NCBI GenBank assembly: GCA_023079485.1
Contig: CM041084.1
Span: forward strand, 9,422,609 to 9,486,608
Origin: Archilochus colubris
Lineage: Eukaryota; Chordata; Aves; Apodiformes; Trochilidae
Reading direction: 5' to 3'
DNA length: 64,000 nt
This document shows positions 11,846 through 24,778 of the stretch, in pieces. Positions within the stretch are counted from its first letter, which is position 1, and every line of letters begins with the position of its first letter. The position numbers and the translations under genes were made by a program. The notes below the pieces were generated by a model. That model did not search any database and had not been told where the DNA came from. It saw only the letters and a program-made list of their open reading frames with translations.

Positions 11846-12383
11846 TGAATCATAGAATCATAGAATAGAATAGAATCATAGAATAGAAACGACTGGGTTG
11901 GAAGGGACCTCAGAGATCACCAAGTCCAACCCTTCATCCACTACCGTTGCAGTTACCAGACCATGGCACTGAGTGCCACATCCAGTCTCTTTTTAAATAT
12001 CTCCAGGGACACAGAATCCACTACTTCCCTGGGCAGCCCATTCCAATGCCTGATCACCCTCTCTGTAAAGAAATTCTTTCTAATATCCAACCTAAACCTC
12101 CCCCAGCACAACTTAAGACCATGTCCTCTTGTCTTGCTGAGAGTTGCCTGTGAAAAGAGACCAACCCCCACCTGGCTCCAGCCTCCTTTCAGGGAGTTGT
12201 AGAGAGTGATGAGGTCTCCCTTGAGCCTCCTCTTCTCCAGACTGAACACCCCCAGCTCCCTCAGCCTTTCCTCATAGGATATGTGCTTAAGTCCTTTCAC
12301 CAGCCTGGTTGCCCTCCTTTGGACCTGCTCCAGGACCTCGATATCCTTCCTGAACTGGGGGGCCCAGAACTGGACACAGTAGT
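11846..12383 (-). mobile_element. CR1 LINE, reverse strand
   Basis: On the minus strand the order is a [14 protein letters not shown] relic, ORF2 C-terminus, stop codon, short 3' UTR, then a tail of ATTCTATG units partly converted to ATTCT units (plus-strand GAATCATAGAATAGAAT). It belongs to the same TRGHGLKL type as the 43-kb copy and is relatively well preserved. It is 5'-truncated at a GTGTCCAGTTCTGGGCC stretch. Confidence 0.95.
11953..12300 (-). pseudogene. CR1 ORF2 C-terminal fragment with natural stop
   Basis: This 115-codon minus-strand frame covers the conserved C-terminal part of CR1 ORF2: [61 protein letters not shown] and finally [18 protein letters not shown] followed by stop. 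It lacks the endonuclease domain and the reverse transcriptase palm, so it cannot act. It is useful because it shows the normal C-terminus, against which the 2-base deletion in the 43-kb copy can be seen. Confidence 0.88.
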
Positions 12384-14100
12384 GACTCCCAACATTTCAG
12401 ATTTTGGGTGCTGCTGCCACCCCCCTTCTCACATGTACCATGTCAGCACTTCAAGGAAACATTCCTTTAGTTTCAAGAGCCAATCCAGAAAACCTTCTAA
12501 CTGTAAAAATTCTGCAGGAATTCGCATCTCCCACCATCACAGCCTCCCACTCTTCCAGCATTTATTTCCAAGTTTATTCTGATAATTTTGGATCCTCAAG
12601 ATCCTCAAGATCCTTCTGCCCTCTGACATAGGTCTAGGACCTTACCTTGGAGCTTCTCATCCCCAAACCAGCAGCCAGACTGCTATGGATACTCTATGGA
12701 TTTCTGCCACCTAGACTACCCCTATCTACTTTGCTTTCCCATCTCTTCCCTCTGCAGAGAACTTTTGCTTCCTTCATATATATTTATTTTATATGTGTAC
12801 ATTTGTACATATATTTCATAAATAGATATAAAATAAATAAAAATAGACATCTTTAAAAATCTGATTTTATCTCTTCTCAGTGGAAAATATACATTCTTAA
12901 CACTAAAAATATTTTATGTAACTCCCAGTTCAAGCCCAATAATGTGAGTGGTGTTGTGTGGAGGTACAGTTCCTCCTTTCTGCTCTGGCACAATCTTATT
13001 TCCCCAATACAAAGAGTTCATGCTGTAGTAGACCAGGTGTAATATGTAGTAGTATGAACTCCCCAACTGCCACCTTCTGGGAGAATACATGTTAACAATT
13101 TGCCTTAGAAATAGGTTCTATTTATTCATGCATTGGACACCTTAAAGCCGTGATATATAATTTAATACAAAAATATAAAATCAATAATGATTTAGTTCCA
13201 ACTATAAAGCAAGCCGAGCACAGATCAATTTTCATAACATGCTTATAAACATTTAAACACCAACTGATGCCTGATAAAAAACTCAGAGAAGCATTCTGCT
13301 GGTTTCTGTCTTTGGGAAACAGATCAATTCTGAGAGATAAGGATTCTTGGTAGAACAGAGCCCCTTTACTCCACAGCTCTCTTCCCTCCAACACTGCTCT
13401 ATTATGATAATTGCACAAGAAACACTGGATCAGGAGTTCACAAAGAACTATTATACTTTAGCATGTTATGCAAGATTAGCAATTTTCAGTTCCAGAACCT
13501 TTCATAGTTTCTGAAGTTCAGTAATTGCAAAAAAGCAGGATTAGGTGGGCCATTTAAACCTTTCCAGCTAGGCCGATGCTATGGAAATGACAGCACGGAT
13601 CAGCCTTGTGAAGTGCTGCAGAGTCTCAGTAACTGTGGGCTTGACATTTCTGAGTAAGAATCAATGAAGTAGAGAAATCTGGGCTACTTTCAGGACAAAG
13701 TGGACCTGTCTTCATGAGCATCTTGATCTCTTCTTGTAAAATAATCCCACTACTAAATATGTTTACATTCTATCACACTTGAGAAAACCTTGTGGAATTT
13801 TGCTAAATCCAGAGTCAGCTCCATTGTGGACCTCCTAATTCCCCATGACAAGGCATTAACCTCCAGCTTTTGGTGTCTGCTGTTCCTAAACTAGGAATGT
13901 CAAAGCCCTGCGACATTCTAGACTTGGAACCTCCCTCACATAACTGTCCATCCAAGTAGCCCAACTTGATCCACGCAGCTGGAGGTAAGGTCAGCAAGAC
14001 AATATGTGAATGAGGCTGCCTAGGGTTTGCTTTTTACCTTTTTCTGCAAAAGGAAGACTTTGCATCTCTGAGCTAGAGAGAAATAGCATTGGAAACATCT
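12384..14100. other. Unique non-coding DNA
   Basis: No gene recognised. It holds a short 9-bp tandem repeat (ATCCTCAAG) at 12592-12609 and an AT-rich patch around 12776-12845. The segment ends at the truncation point of a CR1 fragment. Confidence 0.6.
12592..12609. repeat. ATCCTCAAG tandem duplication
   Basis: Two perfect 9-bp units followed by a partial third (ATCCT). A small replication-slippage duplication. Confidence 0.75.
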
Positions 14101-14327
14101 TCAAGTTGCACCAGGGGAGGTTTAGATTAGGTATTAGAAAAAAAATGTTCAACGGAAATGTTATCAAGCACTGAACAGGCTGCACAGGGAAAGGGATGAG
14201 TCAACATCCCTGGAGGTATTTAAAAGATGTGTAGATGTGGCATTCAGGGGTGGAGTAGCAATGTTAGGTTTGGAGTTGGGCTGGATGATTTAAAATTTTT
14301 TTCCAACCTAAATGATTCTATGACTTA
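14101..14327 (+). mobile_element. Old CR1 3' fragment
   Basis: A plus-strand CR1 end starting in the GGGGAGGTTTAGATTAGGTATTAG block (RLDIRKN region) and running through AACAGGCTGC, CATCCCTGGAGGTATTTAAAAG and GGGCTGGATGAT to TTCCAACCTAAATGATTCTATGA. Many substitutions and small indels break all frames. The CTAAATGATTCTATG end differs from the other copies, which suggests another CR1 subfamily. Confidence 0.9.
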
Positions 14328-16410
14328 CAACTCCACACTGCAGGTAAGCGTGATGGGTTCACCAGGCAAATAGAGCCTTGTGAGGAAAAGGATCATCTTT
14401 TCTCTGAGATGAGAGGACAGAGATACCAAAAGGTTCTCATTTTACGGGACTAATTTCCATGACAGCATAAAATACTAAAACTGAAGGTAGTAAATACTCA
14501 TTATGTACCAAAAACCCCAGCAATACTGAAAGGAGGCCTTTTGGAAAGGGTGAATTTCAGTGCCTTATTGGATCAACCCAGCCCTGGCACTCAACCCTGG
14601 ACACATGTGCAAACCTCTATAGGCTGAATGTCCTTGTGGTGAGCAGGTCCCCTGCTCTTTTCAAGCATCTCTCCTTCCTGTGAAGGCTCCTATTGCAAGT
14701 CCCTGGCCCCTGCATCCTTCACTCAAAAGCTTTCTGAGGGTGTCCTCAGTTCTGCCTGGGGAGAGGGAAACATCCTTCTTCCTTGGAGAGATTAAGGGGA
14801 AGAGGAAGTGCTCCAGCATGCAATTTGGCTCTTTTTTTACTAAAAAATACAACAAAACACATAAAGCCTGCAAACAAATGCCAGAGTGAGAATCCTTTCT
14901 TTAGAGGATTCAGTTTGAACTCATAGAATAAAGGATTATTTGCCTGAGAAGTTGCTGTTCAGTTTTGGATAAACTTGGATAAGTGAAGGCTAACTAAAGT
15001 CAAAAGCTGGGACATTCAAATAATCAGACATTTGGGTAGCCTTCCATTTCAGACCAAGGAAAGGCATGTTTCTGCAGAAGGAAAGTTTTTGCTGGAAACC
15101 AGCATTCCCCCATGGCTGAGTTTAAGATATGTGAAACAGAGCAGCCTCCACTGCTCTTCTCCTAAGGTTTCCTGAAGCTTTGGATGAAACTTCCAAGTAC
15201 TTTAATTAAACAATTGGCAAAGCTCCCAATAGCCTCAAAATCCATAATATTAATCTTTCCCTAGTAAACTTGGGGTTTACTTTAGGGACTAAAACACAGT
15301 AGTCATTTCTCTATTGTTTTTTTTTTTTTAATTTTGATTTATTTAATATTAAAAACTGGAACACTTTCTTAAACTGAGAATTTCAACAGAGAAAAGTTAC
15401 TTCTGCAGTGACGTCTAGGGACATAGATATCACTGTTTCTTTACACAGGCTTGTATTTATAGAGCAAAAGAGAATATCTCAGTAATGCATAGCTGTCCTA
15501 AACAGGTAGCTCAGCAAATTGTGGTTTTAGTGCTGACAGTTTATAAATTCTTCCTATTAACACATGAAATAGTGTGGGATTGTGTGAAAACCTTTTTTAG
15601 GCTTTCTGCCTTTAAGATTCTGCTTATCTGCATTATAAAACTCTCTTTATATATATTTCCTGTCATCTAAAGGATCTCAAAGTCTCCCAAAAACTTAAAT
15701 ATGGAAACTAGAGAGACAAACCCTAATTTCTCACTGAAAGTCAGCATTGGTTTAACAACATACAACATTAAATATGAAATCATCTTGTTCTCTCATACCT
15801 GCTTCTGCAAAAGGTAATAAACCCTTAATGAACAGAAAAAGATGAATTTGCTGGAGCACAAGGCAAGCATTTAAGGCAGTCTGTTGAAAAATATGATATA
15901 AATAGAGACATCAATACTAGCAAAAATTAAATAATCCAGTCATCGATTCCTTACCAGAATTTACATCCCTTCATCAGAGGAATATTCTTCTGACTTAGAT
16001 GGAAAACAGAGGAAACTTCAGCCTTCTGTGGGCTCCATGTGAGGCTGTGGTACCCCAAGAGGTGCTTGCAATGAGCAGCACCTGGAAGGAGAGGGGGAAC
16101 CCTACAGAGCCTTTCAAAGGGCTTGCAGCTGTGGCCAGGGGGGGAACTGAAGACTGGGATGGCAGAGGGATAAGGGTTATTTTTTTCCTCTTTCAGAGTT
16201 CATAGGAATTGAGCTTTCGTGGGAAAAAAGATCAGTCCAAAACCTAGGCTTGTACCAGAAAGCTTGTTCCTCACAGGCTGTAGGTTGCAGGTTCCCAGAC
16301 ACAGAGTTTCCAGTTCTTATTTTCCTTGTGCTATCCTTTGAGTTGATTTCACTAAATTTAAACAGATCTGCAGTCTGTACTGTGACTGCTTTCAGATTGT
16401 GGATGGTATT

Positions 16411-16477
16411 ATTTTTTGTTTGGTTGGTTTGGTTTTGGTTTTTGTTTGTTTGTTGGTTTTGTTTTGGTTTTTTTTTC
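16411..16477. repeat. T/G-rich (GTTT)n tract
   Basis: Irregular array of GTTT, GGTTT and GTTTT units ending in a T run. An open frame across it translates to an F/V/W-rich low-complexity peptide, which is an artefact of the repeat. Confidence 0.85.
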
Positions 16478-17519
16478 GTAGAAGCATCTATTTCACAGAG
16501 GGTATTTGCTACAACAAGCTAGGTACTTCATGGTAATACTTGCATATTTTAACCATTTCCATCCTGAAATAATTATTAAGAAACGTGTTTTATTCTTTAT
16601 CAGCTTTATCTTCAACCATATTCTACAATATTAAAATTGGAGGTTTTCAATGTTTCTTTCATTTTTGCAAAATTCAAATAATTAAAGAAATTTTGGAAGA
16701 GAAAGTAAATTCACAAAACTGTGCATTAGAGGTATTCAATACATACCAATCATATTGATCGTATTTAATTAATGGTATAATCATTCTCAGAATGTCTACA
16801 TTTCACTTAACGTGTGCCACAGAGAATTTAAACATTTAAATGCAGAGCCAATGTTGTCATATAATTTCACTTCCTGAGCACCAGTATGACATTTTTCACC
16901 TCTAAGTAATAAAAATTAATCCAGGAGCAAACTGCTTATAAATAAGCATGAATCTCTGGAAGCACTGAATGCTGAGCCACTAATACAGGCAGTGGATATG
17001 TTTTCCTTAACAACTCCAGGGGCCTGACCCAGACCCTTGATGAGTATCCTAATTCCCTGTGTACACAAAACAAAACAGAAGGAGAGTCAGTGACTTGAAT
17101 CCAGCTCTTTGCCAGGGTTTGTCTTAAGAAATAATATTTTCCTATTCCTTGTTCTCTTTTCGGGTATTTGAGCCACGCCTCTCTTTTCTTCCTCCTTTTA
17201 TCTCCCTCTCGAGTTGTATTTCAGACCCAGAAATGTTTCGCTTGATCTATTAAAAAACGAGTTGTCTCTTACTCTCCCATAGCTACCAAATCCGCATTTG
17301 ACCTTCACACCATATTTCAGGATAGCATTGCTTCATTTTTCACACATAATCTGATTTCATTATACAGGTCAGAATTACTCATAATGAAAAGTTGAACTAG
17401 TAACAAGGCTCAGCATTGATGATTTTTGTCTCATTAAAAACTAGACTTTAGTATATTATAAATGGAACCACAACCAAATATATATATATGATCAGCATCA
17501 GAGATTTAAGCTTTTTGCC

Positions 17520-17534
17520 TTTTTTTTTTTTTTT
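17520..17534. repeat. T run
   Basis: Fifteen T bases following a pyrimidine-rich start. Simple repeat. Confidence 0.8.
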
Positions 17535-18775
17535 CTCTTTGTATGCTAATTGTCTGAATAGAAAGTAATCAGGTTGGTTTATTTTGTTTTATTTAGATTG
17601 GAAAGACTATCATTAATCTGTTTTGGTAAGATGTTTCACTCACAATACAACAGCAGCAGCACGTTTTTTAATGCAGAGCTCTGCATGAAAACAGAACACA
17701 AATCCCCAGCTCTCCACCCACTGTGCAGTGGAATCTGTGGGTGACAAAGTGCAGTCAGAAAAGCACATTTGCAGCCTATAACAAAACAAACGTTATGATA
17801 GAGAAGAGAGGAAAAAAGGAAGCAATTTTTAGAGAGGGTTTAAACCATCATTTACCCTAGCGGGAGGATGTGACTGACTTGCCACTTTAAGGCTTTATTG
17901 ATTAATAAGATTTGAGGATGCAGCATAGTAAGAAAAGTTTTCTTTTTATTTTTATTATTATTCTCTTTTAAAAAAGTAACTTCAAAAGATGATACACAGC
18001 TATTCAAAGTTCTCACGTTTACTTTGGGATTGAAATGAAGCCTTTGAGCATCAGGAATCCATTCCAGAGGGAATGAACGGTTTATTTTGATTTTTAGACT
18101 TGCTATTGTGCTTTTAACACATCTTTTGGCAACAATTCCAGTTTTCATTAGTTTAAAGTTGGAATGAGTTGCTTATCTGTGGCTGAACAGAAACAGAGGA
18201 CCCAGAGTTCCTATAAGCTACTGTGGGAAATGGGATGGTTACTGTTTTGAAAATACAAAACAAGGCTCCAGATGTATAAGTGACTCCAAGCCTGGAGCCA
18301 GTGTACATTGCCAAGTGAGTTGTATGGTCAGAGCTTATGTATTATTCAAAATATATAGGATTTTATTACCCTGATACAAAAAAATAATTGGAAATGTGTC
18401 TAAATAGTAAATTAGTTTCACAGGTAAAGCCTCATTTTATTGGATCCAGTCAATGTATATCTGTGTCTCACAGAAGGTTTGATTAGTAAATCTAGGACCT
18501 CAATTTCTTACAAATATGTTTAGAAGAAAACAAATGAATAGGTGTAGAATAAAATAGTGTGTTTTAATTCTATAGTAGTTGAAGAAAAAAGTGCTATCAC
18601 AAATATGTTTAGGAAATGCTAATTCTGATGTGACTGCCATTGCCCAGGCTAGGCTAGAGAGATACACTGACTGAAAACTGAAGCAACACAAAGCTAAGAC
18701 CAAAAGAGTTTTTATTTCTTCCAGCTATTTTCAGTTTCACTTATTATTTTTTATGTCACATACCAGAAAGGACTC

Positions 18776-18788
18776 TTTTTTTTTTTTT
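18776..18788. repeat. T run
   Basis: Thirteen T bases. Simple repeat, no associated retrocopy seen. Confidence 0.8.
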
Positions 18789-19235
18789 CCCCACAACCCT
18801 TTCATCAAGAGAGAAATAAAAAAAACCCCAAAACCTAAACAGTAATTCAAAGCTCAGACAAAAAAGAAAGGATGCCAGATTTCAAGAATGAAAGAACTTT
18901 TTCTCTCCTTCCTTCTTAAAACGTCCTGGTTAAGAGTTCAAAGCACTTTTTTTCCTTATAGACTAGGCTGGAATAAAATGCCATACCCAATATTTGAAGT
19001 ACAATTTTTAGAGTACATTGTGGAATTCAAAGCGTGAGCATTAGGAGAAACTGGATAGCTAAGGAAAAAATTGAGTTTTTTCAGAGTTCCTGGCATTTGC
19101 AAGTTTGCATTTTAAAATGAATAGTAATCAAAAGTTAAATTACAATAACTAAGCTGCATTTTCCATCTATTTATTTTAAAGACACTTATCTAGATCTACA
19201 GTTTGCACCATGGAAGCATCCTCCAGGCAGCTAAC

Positions 19236-19295
19236 CAGTGGTCACAAGCAGGACAGTAACAGAGTTGGGAAGTGAACAAAATCCCTATGCCCCAA
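19236..19295 (-). repeat. MIR-like SINE relic
   Basis: The plus strand reads like the reverse of the MIR/CORE-SINE tRNA-derived half: a GGTCACA-x-AGCAGGACAGT block, then AACAGAGTTGGGAA and a B-box-like region decayed to GTGAACAAAATCCC. This matches the order GGTCACACAGC...GGCAGAGCTGGGA...GAACCCAG of ancient amniote copies. Recognised from memory of the family pattern; strongly decayed. Confidence 0.42.
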
Positions 19296-21307
19296 AAGAT
19301 CATTTAAGTCATTAGGCAGGATGTCTTTCCTGGTTTTTAATCAGACCCTTATCATGCTTTCAGTGTTGCACATAAAATGAAGGCAACTGAAACATCTAAA
19401 ATGTTTGAAGAATCCACCTGTATTGACATGAAAAATGGAAGAAATAACAAAAAAAGCCCCTCTGCTGTGTCAAAACCTGCTCATTTTATACAGAAGATGT
19501 TATATTCTCTCTGAAGTTTAAAACAATCTATTTACAGCACCTTATTAAGGGTCCACAGTAATTTTTCAAAAATGATATTTAAATGTGCCACAAGAAAGGG
19601 CATTCTAGAAGCAGGAATCTCCAAAGTAGAGGATCTGTAGTAGCAAAGCTGTTTGTTTGTTGGGCTGTGGACATTACAAGGTCCATTATTTGTAAAAGCC
19701 CCCTATGGCCAGCAGTCAAATTTCAGCTCTCGGTCAGTATCAAGTCCTTAGGGAAACATCATGAACAGCAGAGTTAAATAGAGGTTTTTAAAAGGCTGGG
19801 ATTTGGGTTATGCCCTAATTATGAAGTTTAAATTTGTTTCCGAGTCTAACTGTGAAAACAAAGCCCCATGCAGGCTATACTATTAAAATCCTCAGCAGCA
19901 GCAGAATGAGAAATCTGCACATTCACTGGGATTTCATAAGTGTTGCATCACTTCATAAAGATCCCTGTCACTTATAGAAAGATAAGAGCATCCTACAAGA
20001 AACCTTCACTGCTCTAACTCAGATGTTTTTTTCCTCCTCTAGAATTTACTAGAGCCTTCTCTATTCTTGTATACAAACCAGTTTTAAGTGACAAGACAAA
20101 TTCAACTCTGGTTGAACCCCATGTTGCTTTTTCTGTAAACAGCTGACCCACAACACGTGTGTGCTTTCAAACCTGATGTTTTAAAAATATAAAATCTAAA
20201 CTACATCTTCACTTACCCCTTTATGCTGCTCTTTCCTAGAAAAAGATAAAAGCTTTTGTTAAAACTGTATTCAGTGGTGGTTGGAAAGCTGGTGTAAACT
20301 TGGAGACTATCTTGGAGGAAAGCAAACAAAAACCCCCAATCTTGTGTCACCCCATTCCTAATATCCCTATCTACCACCAGCTCAGTGATTCAAAAGGATG
20401 TATGGGTTGAAAACTATTTGTTTGAATTACAAATACTGGGGAGCAGCCCAGTCTGCAGGACTGCTCTTGTTAAATACTTTCATAACCTCATTTGTGGAGT
20501 TTGTTTTACTCCTTTAGGTATTTTGGATGTTGTGCTATTAGATGTCTGCTAATATATTAAGCAAATTGCTGTTGTGCAATAAAGTAACTAAATCTGACTA
20601 CTTGACTTCTAAAATAACTAGCAGTTTCTGTTTATTTCCTAGCTGATTAGAAATCTGCCTTTTTGCACCAAAGCAGTATTTACAGGGTATTCATGTAGCA
20701 GACACACAGTATAATCTTCTTTCTCTGCAGCTGACAGCACACAGAGATGCTCAATGTAAAACTCAGTGATGTACAAAGAATTTGACTGCTATGAGATAAC
20801 TGGTCCTTTTCTTTACCCTCTCCTGATGGATTGTGGGAGGCAGACAAATAAGGATCTGCTACCAGCCTGATAAGTCATTTCTGTCCTCTAAAATAGGGAA
20901 GCAGGGCCATATTAAAGGTGAAAACCTTTATAAATATTGTCCTGTGGAGAGGCAGATGAACAAAAGGTTATATGTGACATTTGAGAACCTACTGAAAGAA
21001 GCAGGAACACAAAAGCTGAGCAGATCAAAACATGTGTTTGCAAAGGCATATTAATTCTGAGACAAACTTTTGAATAATGCTAACCAATATATTCCAGCAT
21101 GAGTAACTAGACCTTAGCATTGGCTAAGTTCACAGCAAAGGACCTACAGAAATCACTTGATTTCCAGATGATATTTGAAACTCAAATACAAATTGCAATT
21201 GCCTACCTTTAGGCACCACATAATGAAACTGCTGACAAAAATTACTAATTCTCAGCAGTCATGAGTTCAAGGAAGCTTAGACCAAATATTCCTGTACAGG
21301 TAAGAAT

Positions 21308-21349
21308 CTTTTCTTTTTTTCTTTCTTCCTTTTTTCTTTTTCTTTTTCC
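21308..21349. repeat. Polypyrimidine tract
   Basis: CT-only low-complexity sequence. No splice acceptor with a following recognisable exon was found. Confidence 0.8.
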
Positions 21350-23113
21350 ATGTTTTCTATATGATGTCATATTTGTATCAAACTTTAAAAATTATACAAT
21401 CAAGGCACAGTATTTTCCTAGGGACAGCCATAGCTGACATTTAGTGAATCAGATGGAAAAGTTCACCTTTACTTCCATGGCTACCACCTCTGATCTAAAT
21501 CCTCTCCTTTGTAGAGTTTGGTACAATCCTGTCAATTCTCTTCTTTTAGATAAATTTGTAGCACTGGCACGTGCACATCTCTCTAGCATTTAAGAGCGTT
21601 AATGAGATGCTGTATTCCCAGAAGACTTTCCACATCTATTTATTCACAAACGTGTGTGTATAGAGAAGCCCCCATATACTTTAGAAGATACTGCCTTGAA
21701 ATACTCCTTGCTTAAGCACATTTAGTCAACTGAAAATGCCCTTACATTGATTAATTCAAGATAACAGACCAATGATATAACACGAGCTTGATGGTGGGTG
21801 CTCTGTTTGGAGTCCTGCCTCTAGAAATCATTGAAAATTTTGCTTAAATCTTTTCCCCTATAGTCTTACAGAGAGATGGAGGCATAAAAACAGTGCGGCA
21901 AACAATCACAGACTAGGGCAGGCTCTGTTTCTAGGTAAAATGTAATGAAACTGCTTAAGAAGAAAAAAAATTAACAAGAACACTTCAAAAATAATTATCT
22001 TGGTAGATGTTGTCTTTATGCATTTCTCATCTTCAGCTAAAAAGACAATCTTTCATATTTTTTATCTGTTCAAATCTAAGCCATCTTGGCAACTTGGTTC
22101 TTTTATTACTATGTCTTGGTTGGTAGCACTGAAAAACAGTTCTCTAAAAACTTATTTTCTAACATAAATATTATTTTGAAGAGAACAGAAACATTTCTTT
22201 GGCTTAGATTTTTATAGAAACTTGTTCTGACAAAACTGATACAGTTTAGGTCTAACACGTTTTCTTAGGTGCTCTGATTAAAAAGGACAAACTTCCTCGA
22301 CACATTTTCTTCTCCACAGGAGTCAGGGTTTGCTTCAGTTTCAAACTTCACTTGAAGCATCAGACATCAAACCTTTGCCCTAGAAATTACAGGCTTCACA
22401 GACAGTTTCTGAAGGACGTGCAGGAATTCTATTTGCATGTTTCTGTTTCTAGTACTTTGCTTTTACTGCAACTGAACTAACACTTGTGGAGAGAATATGC
22501 AAGCCTGAATAAAGGGAGGAGGAGTGATTAAGATCTGAGAAGACCTTCGCTGACTATTTAAAGCCATTCAGATTATCAATTAAAAAAAGTCTGGCAACAG
22601 CCATCCCACACTTGGTTTTTAAATGTTTTAGATAGTACTTTTCAATTCTAATTTCTGATTTCTTAAAGTCATCTATATAACTGTAAGACAACTTGGACTC
22701 ATGCAGAAAGAGGCCCAACTCTGCAAATCGTATCAGGGGGTGAAAAACCAACCAAGTTTTTCCCTTTCCTTTCATCAGGAGGGATGGTCCCCATGGACTG
22801 ACTTTCCTGTTGGAGAGACAAAAGGCAGCCAGAGAAGACTCTCAGAAGTAGCAGGTTCAGGATTCAGTGTGCCTGATGTTGCTCACCCTTACTGATGCAC
22901 TACTCACTCAGAAGAATATTTTAAATATTCACACTACAGTAACGAGTGCTCAAAAATTAGGAAACACCAGAATTCATCTAGTTCATGAATATGTATTTTT
23001 GCTACTGTCATTAATTACATGATCACAAACCTCTTTTTCACAAAGTCCTCAGCCTGAAGGAGTGACTGCTGAATCTTTGCTGTTTACTTTTTGCCTGAAA
23101 CCTTGGGAACAAA

Positions 23114-23407
23114 GTGAGAGAAGGTCACCTGCATTATCCATGGAGTCAGACTATTTATGGGAATGACTTCCATGAAGGAAGTGAATGTGATTTTGGTTTG
23201 CTCAGTTGTGATAACTCTTCTGTAACCTATCCAGTTAATTTTAGTCGTGGAAGATATCAGTCTATTGCAGATAGGGTGCCACAGAAATCAATACTGGGCC
23301 CCATGCCATTCAAAATACTCATAAATGATCTGGATGATGGGATTGAAAGTACCTTCACCAAGTTTGCTGATGACACCAAACCAGTCAGTGAGAAGAACAC
23401 TAGATAG
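23114..23407 (+). pseudogene. CR1 reverse transcriptase palm remnant
   Basis: This 97-codon open frame contains the reverse transcriptase catalytic FADD box at residues 84-87 (23363-23374), the counterpart of the YxDD motif that binds metal in polymerases. The preceding VPQKSILGP and INDLDDG motifs match the CR1/Jockey clade. The first 50 or so residues show no clear CR1 match and may be flanking sequence. The frame ends in a stop soon after FADDTK, and the thumb and C-terminal parts follow only as scattered pieces. Non-functional. Confidence 0.8.
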
Positions 23408-24000
23408 AGCCTCAACCTTCCTTATCCAAACAGGCTGGAAGAGTGGGAAAGTAAGAATGCTTTGAAATTTATCAAGTACAAGTGCAAAGTCCTGAAAAAA
23501 ATATCGAAAGAATCCTGCACTGGCTGGGATCTCTGTGACTGGGTAGTAGCCCTGCTAAAGAATAAGGTACAAAGAAGGGCCACAAAGATGTTCAAAGAGC
23601 TGGAGAACCTGCGCTATCATTAAAGACTGAAGGAGCTAGGTCTTTCTCCCTGAAGCAAACAAGGCTCAGGGGGCACCTCATCATAGTGTTCCAGAATTTA
23701 AATGTGGTTACAATGAAGGCAGAGGCACTCTCTTCATGAGGAGCCCCATGTGGCAATGGGGAAATGTTACAGTGGTAGAGGTTTCTTCTCTATAAAAAAA
23801 TACTTTACAGTAAGAACAAACATTTACTGGTACAGCTTTCCCAGGAACATGATGAAGTCCCCATCAGTATAGGTTTTCAATATGCTTTTATATAGGGTGC
23901 TAGCTCTAATCTTATCCAGGCTCCCTTTCCCATGAAAGGCTGGACCAGATGATCTTTCAAGGTCCCTTCCTTGCTGGGCTGCTTTATGATTCTATAATCA
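23240..24000 (+). mobile_element. Old CR1 with reverse transcriptase remnant
   Basis: The only CR1 copy here that keeps part of the reverse transcriptase palm. From about 23270 the translation reads VPQKSILGPMPFKILINDLDDGIESTFTKFADDTK, equivalent to the VPQGSxLGPxLFNIFINDL...KFADDTKL block. Next come an AAGTGCAAAGTCCTG (KCKVL) stretch, an apparent internal deletion, then AGAAGGGCCACAAAGATG, the LEKRRL-region relic, and a 3' end of CCAGATGATCTTTCAAGGTCCCTTCC with TATGATTCTATAATC. The 3' part recalls the older CR1-X or CR1-Y style, but the subfamily is tentative. The 5' edge is approximate. Confidence 0.85.
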
Positions 24001-24646
24001 CCCAAGCAGATTCACTGTTTGTTGATGAAGTTCAGTCTAAGAAATTCTTAGTATGGAGTTCAGGTAGAAGAGTTAAAAATTCTTTATAGAAAAATGTAAA
24101 GATAATCTTAATTTGGGAGTTTCAGGCAGCTGTAATAGTAGGTGGTGCTGCTGTTACTCCCTGTGCCTTGAATGTCTTGAATTTTTGTTTTTATTTATTC
24201 CCTATAATTAAATCAAAGTGGTAAAATACAGGCAGATATAGAAGCAGTTAGATCAAATTATTTGGGGAAGAAACAGTAATTAAGGGATCTATTTTCATCT
24301 GGAACACTAAAATTTTTCAAATGCAAACATATTGCTCTTCAATGTTCAATGAACACAGAAAAGAATTTTCAAAGAATTTTCATGGGGAGAGATAATTGTA
24401 CAAAAATAATTCAAAAGTAAAAGAAAAAACTGAAATGGCTTCAAAGTAGTAAATACAGATTGCCTGATTTTGAAGGCTTAGGGCTCTCTTTATGAATACT
24501 TAGAAATTATCCATATATAATTGAAATCATTATTGCTGAACTAAGCATAAGTTACTGCTTATGCCAATGCCTCACTAGTCCAGTTAGTTGGAGTAAAATA
24601 GTGTTCCCATCAATGTAGTTAGTATGTACAGAACTCACTTCAGCAT

Positions 24647-24669
24647 TATAATATATACATATATATATT
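24647..24669. repeat. (AT)n microsatellite
   Basis: Short run of TATATA/ACATATATAT units. Confidence 0.8.
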
Positions 24670-24743
24670 CCAAAATTGAATTGCATTTATTCAATCCAAA
24701 TCAATAATTTAAACTTCGCCATATAGCAAATTTTAATAATAAA

Positions 24744-24778
24744 TTATTTAAATAACTGTAAGCACTTTATTTAAATAA
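24744..24778. repeat. Twin TTATTTAAATAA palindromes
   Basis: The same perfect 12-bp palindrome occurs twice, 11 bases apart, in an A/T-rich setting. Probably chance in this composition. Confidence 0.6.

Larger units (their letters stand above)
14328..23239. other. Long unique non-coding stretch
   Basis: Almost 9 kb without a recognisable gene. It contains simple repeats (T/G-rich 16411-16477; T runs near 17520 and 18776; CT-rich 21308-21349), a MIR-like relic at 19236-19295, and an AT-rich, complex tract at 16530-17000 with several TAATTA and AATTAA words that could be a conserved non-coding element. Open frames are short and unremarkable. Confidence 0.55.

Noticed and set aside
16250..16522. 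Hydrophobic F/V/W-rich 90-codon frame, possible membrane peptide
   Set aside because: The hydrophobic part is the translation of the T/G simple repeat at 16411-16477.
21308..21349. Polypyrimidine tract as a splice acceptor
   Set aside because: No AG with a following open and recognisable exon.
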